A stretch of DNA of 64,000 bases from Micrasema longulum (GCA_022494885.1 JAGVSM010005014.1:1-64000), one strand, 5' to 3'; shown: positions 22,455 through 34,397, counted from the first letter of the stretch. The notes: a model not told the origin generated them from the sequence alone. Numbers and translations are program-made.

Positions 22455-22580
22455 CAGGGGTGGTATTCTCAACGCAAATGCGCGCGTAGAAAACGCATTT
22501 CTATCGCGTATTTACGCACTAAATACACGCTAACAGAGCGATCTCTTCGCGCGTAATTCCGTTCAGAATACCAGCCCAGG
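22455..22580. mobile_element. small MITE with GGTATTCTGAAC ends
   Basis: The left end CAGGGGTGGTATTCTCAAC is inverted at the right end as GTTCAGAATACCAGCCC. The inside is CpG-rich (AATGCGCGCGTAG, CGCGCGTAATTCC). Related copies: 45804-45908 (complete) and 29881-29960 (one end). Confidence 0.65.
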
Positions 22581-22891
22581 TGCTCATTTAGCTGCATTAG
22601 CTCTACGTCAAAAAGGCACAATGCATCGATAAATAAGAAACATCTTGAAGTGTCTCATTATCACATGGACAGTTATTTATTTCTGAGAGTTTAACCCTTC
22701 CGGGTCTAAAGAGGTATCTGGTATCTAGGGTCCCCAAGGTAGCACATTTTAAAAATATTTTTTATGTTGATCATCATATTTTTTTAATTTTTTTTAAAGT
22801 AGGATAGAGGAGATATGGAAGGAGGTAATGAAAAATCCACTACAATAATACCCATACCAATTTTTAAAAAATCTTTCTTGGACGTTTTTCT

Positions 22892-22960
22892 TGCAACTGA
22901 CGGGAATCGAACCCGCGGCGCCAGTTTCACAGTTGGCCGTCTTGCCACGGCGCCTGTCAT
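22892..22960 (-). repeat. tRNA-like SINE head
   Basis: The minus strand has A box TGGCAAGACGG and B box GGTTCGATTCCCG at the right spacing. The outer ends do not pair as an acceptor stem over seven bases, so a SINE head or tRNA pseudogene is preferred. Confidence 0.5.
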
Positions 22961-22979
22961 AATTCTACCTCAGAATATT

Positions 22980-24540
22980 AAGAATGTATAAAAGTGAATA
23001 AAATGTTTTTCTGACTAATTCTTTTAATAATAATTCACATTTATCTTTGCTTTTCCCCCGCGCAAACAGCGAACATTACTATAATTCATTCGCTCAACAG
23101 TTTAATAATCTTCGATATTGGTCAGTTCGCATGTATACTTCTTGTTATTTGGTCACTTATTTCCAGCAATACCCACAAAAATCAGGATTTCGTAGATTTA
23201 CAAGCGTTTTCCCTCCCAACTCCCACAGCATTCTTTCGCGAAAGTGTATAATTTTCGCAGAATACTCGAAATATTATGAAACAGTTTTATAATCACCATC
23301 ATGGCATGACAATCATAATAAAATAATATAATTTTTAAAGTCATATTTATAGGATTTTAGCTGAAATAATCTGGATAACTGGAACCCTCCTCTGGATCTC
23401 GCGAATTTTTTTCACCCTTTGGCTCTGATAGGTTAAAGCGATAAAATAAAAATCTGGGAAAGGGTTTAATTCAATTGGTATTTGCCTATAAAGTTAAGAT
23501 ATACAAAATATTATCTTCTCCTTCTTCTAGTGCCTTGCCGGGTCCCCCCGACGTTGGCGATCACTACAACGAAAGCATATGTATTTGTCCTGAGCTAATT
23601 TTACATTTCGCAGCCAGGACGACTGCTTATTGATGTACTAGCTGTAGTGGTTCCTGGGAAAAGATGACCAGAGTGGTTTCCCGTTGCCTTCCCTTAGCTG
23701 GTTGGTTTAGGTTTTGAGGCGCCAAAAACTCGCCTTTCATCCTCTCGTTTTCTGCTGTTATATTATCAACATTTTTCATTTACTCGGTATTGGGTGACGC
23801 GATGACGCGTTATCGAAAATATTTTGTATGTGTATTGCGTTCGTGCTTATATTTAAGTAAGATCTGAATAACACATACAGATACAAACCGGATGTCAAAA
23901 AACATTGAACTTCTGTGCTGATTCCGGAAAAAAATAAGTAAACCACAACTTCAAAGATGTTAAAAACATATTTTCCTTTTTCTATACATTTTCCCGACCG
24001 CAAAAATCAATAAAAATATTGTGCACACAGGTTATGTGTGAGAAAAATAGTCACATAAGAAAATAAAAACTATTTGTTTTGCCCAAAAAAAAAAAAGTAT
24101 TCGTCATTGTTTTACACAAGAAACTCAGTATTGTTTTATTTTTAGAAAAAAAAAACAAACATTTTTAAAATTTTGTTAATAAAATTAGTTAGGAACCTTG
24201 TAAATCAAACACCTATTTTGCCAAAATCGCACTCATACCAGTTTTTGATTTAATACTAAATATCTAACACCTACAAGAAATTGAGATGGACAAAATAACG
24301 TCAATTAAATAAATAAATTGATAAAGTGGAAGTATCAAAATTAAAACTGTAAACCATTTTATTTGTAGGCGCAAGTGAAATGATTCGGAATAAATTTCAC
24401 CAAGATCAATAAAGGCCTCCGCTTTTTTAGTTCATTAAAATCAATAAAAAATAGTATTATTTACTTATTAATATATGCGCCCAATGGGCATTAGGACATA
24501 TTTATACATGGAAAATTGTTATAAAGGAAAGTAGAAAGAC
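22980..24540. other. intronic sequence, no gene
   Basis: About 23520-23740 is less AT-rich (TGCCGGGTCCCCCGACG, GATGACCAGAGTGGTTTCC). The second block resembles the 3' part of some insect SINEs or LINEs, but I could not match it within the window. Confidence 0.35.
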
Positions 24541-24690
24541 ACAATGGTACATAGTTGACTTGATGGGAGTGGAAGCGGGAGAGAGGTGTTTATAATTGAA
24601 TATTATTCAGTAATCGTTTGAAAGAAGACAACTTGTTATCAAAGAAATCAAGACTGGCATGTTTGTTGGCAGACCTAAGAATTCTGCATA
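24540..24690 (-). repeat. dispersed repeat, inverted partner of 8190-8345
   Basis: The reverse complement shares the CAAGTTGTCTTCTTT and GTCTGCCAACAAAC blocks with 8190-8345. Confidence 0.5.
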
Positions 24691-25545
24691 GGGTGGACAA
24701 TTTTCCGTTCTGGCCATTTTTGAAAGATTGTAAACCTGAGTTATCAGTAAAATATTATTATTATTAAAAAAATGGAAACTGGTATTTTCAACCTACCCCA
24801 TTTAGTAAAAATCAAGACGTACGTCGAGATACACGAGTGACATATCATACCGGTGACGTCTGTCGAATATGTAATCTCGCATCGCGTACTATTTATGAAC
24901 AGAATCAAAATGACAGCGATTTTGGCGGCAACGCAATCGGGTGAATAAACTTCCAAGGTTTTCCTTTTCGCACGTACTGCATTTGGTTTTTAATATGTTA
25001 TTATTTATACACGTTCATTTTAGTGGGCCAACAATATTGCACAATATGCTATTATAAGCGAAATTGCGCTGGCTTAAAAAATACATGAATTTGTTATCCA
25101 AATGTCAGTCGAGTTTTTTCATAAGGAATCATTATTCATTACATAGATTTTTTTGTTTTGCACTCAGTCATCTACAAACGAAAGTGTTCGTATTTTATAT
25201 ACACATTTTGTAACTCGTCGAAAGAACATTAAAATATAATTATATCACATATAAATTAATACTCTATAAGAATATTTTAGTATTTCCCTTTTCCTCACCC
25301 TTTCTTTCCCCCTTTATATTATAGTGCAGATATTTAGTCTTTATCATTTTTTTTTAATTGTAGGAAAATATTATAATAAACCGACAATTATAATAATAAT
25401 TATTATTATAATCATGGTTTATTGACAAAAATAACAATCACTTTATCTACTACATACACAGTTGGTAATAGATTTCTCTGGATCATGTCTAGTCTAATAA
25501 AATAAATAAAACAACTTTGTTTTTAACCACTAATTTTTATTTTTC

Positions 25546-25585
25546 ACCGACCGAATTCAAAGCAAACAAGCTTCTTTGTCAAGGT
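25546..25585 (-). ncRNA. degenerate hammerhead-like motif downstream of Penelope coding
   Basis: Minus strand: stem I ACC/GGT, stem II AAGC/GCTT, then GAAT (for GAAA), CGG and GTC. The core is TTGACAA. A related motif is at 63488-63531. It lies about 95 bases past the Penelope stop codon, where terminal-repeat hammerheads are expected. Confidence 0.45.
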
Positions 25586-25681
25586 TTACGTAACTAATGA
25601 ATTGATTCCTTTTTATTTTATTTCTATCATGTTCACTAAATACTACACGTGGACCCAATAAATCAAGTGTTTTTTTTCTTA

Positions 25682-25985
25682 CACGGGTGGTAATCTGATA
25701 TCATTATTTTCGAAGTAAGCCAGGAGAGGACTAAAAGAAATATTGTTTATTTGGTTATTAATTATTGTTTTCTTATTATGAATCGCTTTTTTAATTTCTA
25801 AGATTTCTACTTTGTCTAATTTTAATATTTTATTTTCAACATGAAGTACTTTGAATCCAGTGTCTTTATTGAAGTTATGATTATTTTCTATCAGATGATT
25901 TGCGAATTCAGAAAAATTATTATTATTTAAGCATCCTAAGTGTTCTTTTACTCTAATATTAAAGTTTCTTAAACATAAAAAGAAA
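25682..25985 (-). pseudogene. Penelope-like element, GIY-YIG endonuclease C-terminal part
   Basis: The minus-strand frame reads RVKEHLGCLNNN, then FANHLIENNHNFNKDTGF, KVLHVENK, and LDKVEILEIKKAI, ending FENNDIRLPPV and a stop. FANHLIENNHNF followed by LH-E and an E-EI motif is typical of the GIY-YIG domain of Penelope-like elements. The GIY and YIG motifs themselves and the whole RT domain are gone. Upstream the frame runs into the 3' end of a CR1-like LINE at about 25990, so a later insertion cut the element. Confidence 0.7.
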
Positions 25986-25987
25986 TG

Positions 25988-26375
25988 TTTGGATAATTTA
26001 TATAGCGCCATTTTTGTGAAAATCACCTCAAGGGTACAATAAATAAATATAATACAATAAATAAATATCCCAGCACGTCTTGCAGCTTCAGAGAGCATGG
26101 ACCGTTGGGATTCTAGTTCCTCGTCTCCAATTATGATATATAACAATTATGATATATAAGAGCTAGACAACAGCACGTCTTGCAGCTACAGAGCGCATGG
26201 ACAGTAAAAAATCTATCCCCTATTTACATTTTTGTTTTAAAAAAAAAAAATTGACAATGAAGTTTAAAAAACGAAATAAAAAGCAAATTTATAAAATTAG
26301 AAGTTAGATAACAACAAGTCTTGCAGCTACTGAGCGCATGGACGGTTGACATTCTAGACCCCATTTACTAAATTT
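25988..26375 (-). repeat. CR1/L2-like LINE 3' UTR with three tandem boxes
   Basis: The 3' terminus lies at 25990-26035. Behind it the complement of GCTCTGTAGCTGCAAGACG occurs three times (about 26068, 26172 and 26310). The element sits directly against Penelope coding. Confidence 0.65.
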
Positions 26376-26379
26376 GTTT

Positions 26380-27430
26380 TGTACATACATATTCAAAAAT
26401 ATGTATTAATATATTTCATTTATTTTTCTTTATATTCTTTGTATACATATATTATGTACGTGCTGTGTAAAATTAAAAACATTTAAAAAGTTTATTTAAC
26501 GTTAGTAAAAAATTACAACAAGGAATTGTAAAAGGCAATAAAGAGGTCATTGCTTTGTGTTTATATTATGTATATTAAATTTTCGACGATTAATTTTTAT
26601 TTGATAATATGCACGATTAATTGTTTTGAATTAAAGATAAAAATGTAAATGATTAATAAGTTTGACGTTGTTTTGTGAAAAAAAAAGGTTTTAATTACAA
26701 GAAAAAATATGATAATAATTATTATTCCTAGTAGTATATTCTCGTATTGCGCGTATATAAATAATTGTTAAATAACACATTGAAAAGTTTGCTTGGTTGA
26801 ATATTTAATTTATTTACATATTATAATAAACTTTGCAGATAGAGCCTAGAACTGACCACAGGATAATTTGGACAAGGATCTATCGTTTCTCATACGGACA
26901 GTGTCTTTTTCAAGGAATCAATACGTTAGGATATTATTTTTTTTACCTGACCAGGACCGCGATTACAAACGCTATCTTTATCGGGGCATATCGAGGCGGA
27001 ATATGTTAAAATCGATATTCATGAAATAAAATGTGTTTATTTGAATGCGAATTTGAAGTGTCTTCGTCGGTAACCAGTAATTAAAGATGTTTAGAAAAAT
27101 GTGTACATATTCTATTTTTCATATAGATTTCATTTTACTTGTATAGATATTATTAAAGATAAATGCTAATTTCGCATTGGAAACGGGCCCGGAGCACCTA
27201 CACTTCTCGGTTACAAGGGTCTACGAGGTTTATAAATCAACGAGGAAGTTTAGTTCTACGAGAAATAGTAAAAAAAAAAAAAATTGTACGTAAAAATTTA
27301 ATGGAATATTATTGTACGACAAGTTTCACGAAAAAGTAAGAAAAAATCATAAAAATTAAATATTATACTCTGCAACGTCACAGGTTTATGTAACTTGTGA
27401 CCACTTACAGCATTATAAAAATATTTTTTT
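26380..27430. other. AT-rich intron, no gene
   Basis: Nothing recognisable apart from scattered poly-A/T and a fragment at 27236-27400 (CGAGGAAGTTTAGTTCTACG) that may be a worn end of the CRE-bearing MITE family. Confidence 0.35.
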
Positions 27431-27434
27431 ATTT

Positions 27435-27630
27435 TTTTTTACCAGTGACCGGGTTTCGTCGTGACCGACATCGTCAGACTGGTGCTGTATGGACAGCACC
27501 AGTAAGCACGAAACCCGGTCACTTGTAAAAAAAAATTATAAATAAAAGTGGAATAAAAGTACTAAGTATTTTTATTATTATAATTAAAATGCAGTTCCAC
27601 CAAGAAATGTCAGTAGAAAAACTCAATACT
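27435..27630. mobile_element. Penelope-like terminal repeats, family 2, inverted and collapsed
   Basis: A complete minus-strand hammerhead (27441-27483) is followed within 15 bases by a plus-strand partner (about 27495-27525) that lost its CTGACGA core. The plus-strand tail, with CAGTTCCACCAAGAAATGTC, matches 10470-10490. Confidence 0.6.
27441..27483 (-). ncRNA. hammerhead ribozyme motif, best example
   Basis: Stem I is ACCAGT/ACTGGT, six perfect pairs. The core CTGACGA is complete. Stem II is GTCG/CGAC with loop GTCA. Then GAAA, minimal stem III CCCGG, and cleavage triplet GTC. All conserved catalytic positions are present. It is the strongest candidate for an active ribozyme in the window. 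Confidence 0.8.
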
Positions 27631-27659
27631 TACAGCATTGTTGTATTGTGGTAACCGGC

Positions 27660-27842
27660 AACAGATTGAACAGACTTGAAAGTGGTCATGTGAAAAGTCG
27701 GAATAATCGACGTGCGTGCATGAGAAGATGTATGAATGTGAAGGAAGCAAAGGAAGTGTGCCAGGACAGAGTGGTGTGGCGTTCTATCCTCTCTGCCTAC
27801 CCCTCCGGGGAAATGGCGTGATGGTTAGTTAGTTAGTTAGTT
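27660..27842 (+). pseudogene. GHVERM LINE 3' end with TTAG tail
   Basis: Plus strand reads LESGHVKSRNNRRACMRRCM, then WRSILSAYPSGEMA and a stop. A (GTTA)5 run follows at once. Nearly identical to 43425-43592, so the two are recent relatives. Confidence 0.75.
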
Positions 27843-28125
27843 AGTGGCAACAGATTTCCGCTTTTTAGGGTAGCTATGATTTTCGACATGAAGCGTGTTT
27901 TGACGTTAAGCGAATACAAATATATTTACTTCAGAGGCAGACGGATGCAAATCCAAACGTCAAATGTTAAACAAAAGCCTAAAGAATCTACTTTCTCCAA
28001 GCGATTTCTAATAATGCATAGTCTTCATTTGTATTTTCAATATCTTAATACATTAGTTCTTTCATTATAAGACTCGCATTTCATGCTTCTACCAGCTGAG
28101 ACAAATTAAATGCATACGCAAAAAT

Positions 28126-28815
28126 TTGCCGGTTGATGCCGCCCGTCAATTAATAAATGCGTTTGTAGTGTCTAGAGTCGATTATTGTAATGGTATCTAT
28201 GCAGGTCTACCAATGAACAAAATGACTCGCCTACAATCTGTATTGAATGCCGCAGCGAGACTTATTTTCGGAATCTCTAAGTTCAGTCATATCACTCCAC
28301 TACTTCGGGAACTACACTGGCTACGTTTTCCACAGAGGGTCGAATACAAACTCTGTTGGCTTATGTATAAGTCACTGCACAACTCGGCTCCGGAATATCT
28401 AAGGGAACTATGCATTCCAGATGAACTAGCTGACAGGCGTCTCACGCTTAGATCAGCTACGTCTACGGCGAGAGGAAAAGTTATTATACCTCTACGCAAA
28501 CAGCGCACTAAATTTAGTGAACGCGCATTTGCGGTCGCAGGCCCTATGGCATGGAATGCTCTCCCAGCAGAGGTGCGAGGCTGTGAAAGTGAAGTGATGT
28601 TTCGGAAAAAACTTAAAACCCACTTGTTCTCTAAATCATTTGAATAAATCCGTAGCACGTGACAACAAAATAAATTATTTTAATTAAATTACAAATTTAA
28701 AAGCTTCAATTAAATTAACTTAACAATAGAATCACCATGTAAAGCGCCCTTGAGGTATTTTATTACGAAAATGGCGCTGTATAAGTTATCCATAATTAAT
28801 TAATTAATTAATTCT
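28126..28815 (+). pseudogene. CR1/L2-like LINE, open RT C-terminus and 3' end
   Basis: A 173-residue open frame reads FVVSRVDYCNGIYAGLP, LQSVLNAAARLIFG, HITPLLRELHWL, EYKLCWLMYKSLH, then ERAFAVAGPMAWNALPAEVR and a final FRKKLKTHLFSKSFE. That order is characteristic of CR1/L2-group RTs after the catalytic palm. No stop interrupts it, so it is the youngest LINE piece here. The 3' end follows at 28740 (AGCGCCCTTGAGGT...AAATGGCGCT) with an AATT tail. The catalytic domain is missing. Confidence 0.8.
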
Positions 28816-30030
28816 TGGACATGATCATAAACTGGATACGAAAATCGAAATGTTATTTCGTCAAATTCTGGATTTGCATCCGTCTGCCTCTGAGGTACAG
28901 ATATTATGAAAGAACAGCGTTTTAAAATGGCAAAATCGTATGATTTCCTTACTTTTGTAAAACTTCAGCCTTACGTGTGCCGCGGTTCTTTACTTACGAA
29001 TTCTTTCCAAAAAGATATCCATCTTGGGATACGCGTATCTTTGTTCATGGGGAAATTAAACAGATGCTTTAGTAGAGTGGAGTAGAGTACACGTGTAATG
29101 GCAAAGGTCGCGGGTTTTGATCCGGTCAATGGTTTCTAATCAAACACACAAGCGCTGGCTTATCTGCAACAAGATTGCGCACATTATTGTCAAATATTAT
29201 TCCGAACAAAACGAGCGGCTACATAACCATACCATACCATACGATTTTAAACGTTTTACTTATTAAAAATAATAAAATACAATAAGATGGCGACTGGTTT
29301 AGGAAAATCGGTTCACTTCAATTTAATGCTACGAGTACATTCACGTAGGGTTATTCAATCAAATAAATAAGACAAAATAACGCACACTTGATAAAATAGA
29401 GCAATAACTAAAAAAGCGGAATAAAATTTAAACTTTTTCGATTTTCTTTCCCAGATTGCATAATGTAAACATTATTTTGAATTTATTTCCATGCCTAGTA
29501 TTCTGTTTATTTTGTTATTTTCAAGTATTTTTCATACCCTATTTAATTTGGAGTATATCATAATTTTTAATTTTTCTGCTTTTGTAAATAATATTATAGT
29601 TTAAAATATAAAAACGTCTTTAAATAAATTTGTTATCTGTATGTCCCTAAATGAGTTTTTTTTTTTAAAAACTCCTTGGGAATATTGTATATAATTATGT
29701 ATAATATGTTTTCAATTTAATAAATAAAAAAAACTAAAATAATCTGTCTAAAAACCATTTTTTCCAAATATTGTTTTATGTTTTTCTTTTAACTCTTCGA
29801 GTCACAGCAATAATAATGAATTATTAACACATATTTTCGATTATAGAGAGAAAAAATAAATAAATTGAAAATGGTTTTCCAGCGGTGCTATTCTGAACCG
29901 CTCTCGCGGCCATAAAAAACACTTTTAACTCGTGTATTTACATACAAAATACGCGACATAAAAGTGTTAGTAACTCAATCACAAACTCAACCACATTGTT
30001 GAATTACTACCTGGTAAAAGAAGAAGTATA
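28815..30030. other. AT-rich intron with small repeat scraps
   Basis: 29100-29135 has a B-box-like GCGGGTTTTGATCCGG. 29881-29960 starts with the small-MITE end GGTGCTATTCTGAAC. No gene. Confidence 0.4.
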
Positions 30031-30390
30031 AAAATTGGAAAATCGTTTTCAGGCGTTACCTAGTAGGTGATTTGGTTCAACCGGATGAATCTCACCCACG
30101 TGATAAAGGTTTCAGCTCTTTTACTTCACAAAAGTCAACAGATGGAAGAAATGAGGAAATGTGGATGTTCAAACATGGGCAGAATGGTGAATGTTACACA
30201 GTGTGTAAAGTGGCCACTTAAACCAGCCAATGACAGGTCATAAGCCCTGTAAATGCCTAGACTTCCAAATTTCTTCTCGAAAACTTTTCCCTCTCTGTTG
30301 AAATAAATCTAAATATGAACAACTCCCTAGGGAGGAAATCCAGCCAGTCTGCAAGCATTTGGACATAATCAAACATTGTTGAAAAAATTG
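30030..30390 (+). mobile_element. CTCCCTAGGGAG-family repeat
   Basis: It runs from CAGGCGTTACCTAGTAGG through CACAGTGTGTAAAGTGGCC to CTCCCTAGGGAGGAAATCC. One of the longer copies. Confidence 0.65.
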
Positions 30391-30582
30391 TCCATTTAAA
30401 GATTAATGATTTTAATTATTTTGCATTTATTGTAATTTAGTTTTACTATAAATTAAGTAGTTTTAGTTCGTTTTAAATAATGGTCTTTCAATATCTTAAA
30501 AAAACTAACTTAACTGTAGGACACTCTACATATTCACATTCAAATGCTCTCGTGTTATATAAGATCCGTAATAATAATAATT

Positions 30583-31115
30583 ATGGATAACTTATGTAGC
30601 GCCATTTTCGTAATATAAAACCTCAAGGGCGCTTTACAAAGTGATTATATAAAGATATAAATTTAATTTTTAATTAAAAAAAAATAATGTACTTTGTCAC
30701 CACATGCTAAGAATTTATTCAAATGATTTAGAGAACAAGTGGGTTTTAAGTTTCTTCCGAAACATCACTTCACTCTCACAGTTTCGGACCTCTGCTGGGA
30801 GAGCATTCCATGCCGTAGGGCCTGCGACCGCAAATGCACGTTCGCCGAATTTAGTGCGCTGTTTGCGTAGAGGTATAATAACTTTTCCTTTTGACGTAGA
30901 TGTAGTTGATCTAAACGTAAGACGTCTGTCAGCTAGTTCATCTGGAATGCAGAGTTCCCTTAGATATTCTGGAGCAGAGTTGTGCAGTGACTTTTACATA
31001 AGCCAACAGAGTTTGTATTCCACCCTCTGAAGAAATCGCAGCCAGAGTAATTCCCGAAAAAGTGGAGTGATATGACTGAATTTAGAGATTCCAAAAATAA
31101 GTCTCGCTGCATATT
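30583..31115 (-). pseudogene. CR1/L2-like LINE, second copy
   Basis: The minus strand reads AARLIFGISKFSHITPL, one stop in the LM-KSLH stretch, then PEYLRELCIPDELADRR, ERAFAVAGPTAWNALPAEVR and KTHLFSKSFE. It aligns along its length with 28250-28810 and has the same 3' end. The plus-strand frame across it is a shadow. Confidence 0.8.
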
Positions 31116-31119
31116 TGTA

Positions 31120-32040
31120 CATGCAATAAATTAATAAATAATATTAAAATAAATAAATTGTAAAAATTCTATATTTTCATTTTTGCTTCAATGTAAGTAA
31201 AACAAAGCAGGTACGTTGTAAAAAAATCTTACAAACAAGTGAAGTAATCATATACATATATACAATTATATCCTCCTTTTTAAGCAAGTGCCAAATTACT
31301 ATATTTAAAAATGTGTCAAACATCTCGGCTGCACGCGAAACGCGCAAAAACAAAACACGTAGTAAAAAAATGTTATGTTTCAATGAAGTAATTATGTACT
31401 TGTGAACGAATGTCATCTCCTTTTTCAACAAGTGCCAAATTACTTGCACTTCACGGTAATGATTGCAGTGTTTACAACACTATTGTCCCGAGCGAGCGTA
31501 GTTCGTAATCAGTAAAGTTTTGGGCACGGGTTGGAAGTAGTGTACGATTTTGTTCGTGTTTTTAAGTGCTGTTGTCTTTGTTCCGGTGTTTTTTGCTCGT
31601 GGGCTCTTGTTTTTATTTGTTTATTTTTAACTCGCGACCGTATTATACAATCAGTATTTGTATGAAGCGTGCGTTGAGGTAGCCGGCTTAAACCGAATCC
31701 CCTTGACCCGATTACTAGTAATGTCGTAACCGAACGGACTATACTAGACTGTAGTACACTGTACGTGTGTTCGAACGCAAAGGTGAAGTGCAGTAACTCG
31801 TAAATGACAATATAAAAACACAAAAAGTCATAATTGTTGACTACGACTTTTTGTCTGCCTTAAACTGTTATTTAGAAACAGTTTATGTTGTGAAATGGTA
31901 GCGGTTACTGCAGTTTTTTCAAAATAACCGAAACGCCTATCTCTAGTACCCACTGCGCCTTTGAAATGAAAAACCGTTTTATAATTTCGGTATTGAGACA
32001 TTTTTTGTTAATACTAAAAAATCTTGTTAGCTATTCAATA
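31120..32040. other. intron, partly less AT-rich, no gene
   Basis: 31270-31345 and 31395-31455 share an internal near-repeat (AAGCAAGTGCCAAATTACT). 31450-31830 is GC-richer, with CCCGAGCGAGCGTAGTTCG. It could be a TE promoter region, but no coding supports that. Confidence 0.35.
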
Positions 32041-32069
32041 TTCGTATATAGCCACTTATCGACTTTTCT

Positions 32070-32113
32070 ATGTTTACCGGTTTTAAAATGTACCTGTTTC
32101 TTCATCAGGACAC
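32070..32113 (-). ncRNA. degenerate hammerhead, family 1
   Basis: Minus strand: TGTC, core CTGATGA (consensus), a weakened stem II, AAAA in place of GAAA, then CCGG and GTA. The loss of the G in GAAA should inactivate it. Confidence 0.5.
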
Positions 32114-32139
32114 CATTTAAACCAACATGCAAACATACA

Positions 32140-32560
32140 AACAAACCATCACGCCGTTTTCCCATATATACATACATCTTCTCATGCACGCACGCCGATT
32201 ATTCCTACTCTTGACACGTCCATCTTCAAATATTTGATGGACTTGATCGTGCCATGTCTTTATCGGTCTTCCTCGTTTTCGCATCCATCAACATTCGCAT
32301 CGTAGATTTTATCGCTGTCCATTCGCTCTACATGTCCAAACCAACGCAGCACCCCTTTCTCGATTCTGTCGATAATGCAAGTCTCAGACTATCATACATC
32401 GTTTTACCACATATATTCGCCTAAGGGATCGCATTTAGACAGCATTTAGACAGCATTTAACCTACTTTCATAATTATTTTTCCAATTCCATACTTCGCTC
32501 CCATACATTAGAGTTGGCACTAGAACTCAATTGTGAACTGCTAGTTTTACCAATGCAAAC
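32140..32560 (-). pseudogene. GHVERM LINE 3' half, deleted
   Basis: Minus-strand blocks match the GSEVWN, MCGKTMYD, RWFGHVERMDS and GHVKSRNNRRACMR regions, with deletions. The CAAA-rich tail is at 32130-32145. Confidence 0.75.
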
Positions 32561-32639
32561 TCCACTATACATCTTTACCAGATAGATGTTGCACAAAAAT
32601 ATAAAACCAATTTGCCATGCATTTTAATAAGTAATCCTT

Positions 32640-32770
32640 ACATACACTGATTAGGTTACGAAAATATTTTTTGTTATGGGAGAAATAGTTGAAAAATAGG
32701 GAAGGGATGAAGGGAGGGACGTGAGTTTAATGGGTATAGGGAAACCATTACAATGGAACACGCCCCTAAT
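32640..32770 (-). repeat. dispersed repeat, inverted partner of 14690-14850
   Basis: Reverse-complement match over about 120 bases. Confidence 0.45.
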
Positions 32771-33009
32771 ACGTAACGATTCATTCAGGGAATGACGATG
32801 AATGATAATTATCACATTAAGATTCCTTCATCCATTATTTTTCCGCACCTAATGGTGCATAGGGCACTGCATTGGTACACCAATCGCAGCGATAATTGAT
32901 ATTTTTTTCTGACATAAAGGAAAGATGATCAGTCTTTCGCTTCAGGTGCCAGTCTAGGGACTATGAAATATTCCAGTGTAAAAACACGTGTTTTTTTATC
33001 TAAATATTT

Positions 33010-33076
33010 CATGTCGGGAATCGAACCCAAGACCTCTTGCATAGTCGGCAAACGCACCGACCTCTACACCACGAGG
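33010..33076 (-). repeat. tRNA-derived SINE head, ACGAGG family
   Basis: Minus strand has a GTGGTGTAGAGGTCGG A-box region and a GGGTTCGATTCCCGAC B box. The body may extend left to about 32850, where GGTGCATAGGGCACTGCATT resembles 8085-8105. Confidence 0.55.
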
Positions 33077-33559
33077 TTGACTTGTTAATTATCGACAAAA
33101 TCCAAGAAACACCTTCATCTTCCTACTTTAACTCTGCATGTGGAATCATCTCCCATGCACCATTTAAGATGTTACTACAGTATCTCTGTTTAAATCACGC
33201 CTGAAGAAACATCTCCTTTCTCTTCCTTAATCTCTCCTCCTTTCCTATTTCCTCTTTTTTTTTTTTTATATTGAAAAATAGTATTGATTTAAAGTAATTT
33301 ATTTACAAATACATTTATTTATATGTTTACATATCTTTAGCTATTTTTTATCTTGAATTATAAAAAGAAAACTTTGATTTCATTGGTTGGTTTGAAGAAA
33401 TTTCCATTTGGCAATAAGCCCGCCAATGTAAAATTATCATTATGTACAAAAAGTTAAACAAATTAATGTAATTTATATGCAAATTTATGTAAACACTGTA
33501 CAGTACGGTGATGCTAAAGGCAAAAATGTGTTTTAGTATTTGCATGTTATTATAGTGAG

Positions 33560-33601
33560 TATTCTGACGAAGAGACGGGTACGTCTCGAAACCGGTAGAC
33601 A
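33560..33601 (+). ncRNA. hammerhead motif, family 1, intact core but weak stem I
   Basis: CTGACGA, stem II GAGAC/GTCTC (perfect), GAAA, CCGG and GTA are all present. Upstream bases pair poorly with GACAT, so stem I is compromised. Confidence 0.55.
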
Positions 33602-33639
33602 TAAAAAGTCAGTAAGTGGTTATATATATTTTACAAAAA

Positions 33640-34350
33640 TGTTCTAATATAAGTGTAATATTATTATATATGTGCGCTATTTGATTTAACGCTTGGTTGA
33701 ATAATGTTATTCAATAAAATGAGAGCTGAAACAATAAAAATATATTACAATATTTTTTTAATGTGTGAAAAAGATTCGACCCCTAAAGCTGGATACAGAA
33801 TTCCATACGTGGAACGGTAAGGGATGATTTCGCCATTACTTTGAAAGTTAAAATGTTATTTGACCGTGAAATCCTCAAAGTCATGCGGACCATAGAACCG
33901 GAAATAAGCACCCCCTTATTCCGGACGGGGTGGGAATCTGTCTCTAGGGGTGAGAGAGTTTCAGGGAATTTCAGGAAATTTCACGGGGTGGTTTAAGATT
34001 ATATTTTCAGGAAGGGTTGCGAAGGAGAGCTCTTCGTCGATGTGAATGTACATATTGTTTGGAGAGAAAGATGCTTTGAAACGTTTGCAAAAAACACACA
34101 AAAAAATAATATTTTTATTGAGATTTTTCACAAAGGGTAGATTTTATTGATAAAAAAGTGGGTAAAAACATTATATTTAAATTTTATGCTGACGGACCCT
34201 TTGATTATTATTTTGTATTTATAATGTGTTTTTATATGTTAACAAAACAAGACTTCAAATAGCGTTAAATTGTTTTATAACATAGTTGTTTTTTGTAAAT
34301 ATTTCTTTATAAAACTCCATAGTTAATTGGTTTAATTTTACCCCATATGA
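33640..34350. other. intron, no gene
   Basis: 33770-34060 is less AT-rich and not repeated elsewhere in the window. Nothing else is recognised. Confidence 0.35.
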
Positions 34351-34353
34351 TTT

Positions 34354-34397
34354 GACCAACGAGGGCTTTCGCCTAAGTAGGCATCTTCAGGCTCGTC
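34354..34397 (-). ncRNA. hammerhead-like motif of another family
   Basis: Minus strand: core CTGAAGA, stem II GCCT/AGGC with loop ACTT, and GAAA. GACGAG can pair with CTCGTT, but the cleavage triplet is not placed as in a standard hammerhead. Possibly a Penelope terminus. Confidence 0.3.

Noticed and set aside
22892..22960. Functional tRNA gene
   Set aside because: A and B boxes are good but the acceptor stem does not close, and similar heads recur as repeats.
30704..31030. Plus-strand frame of about 108 residues
   Set aside because: It is the antisense of the CR1-like LINE on the minus strand. The same antisense frame appears at 28287-28658 opposite the other copy.
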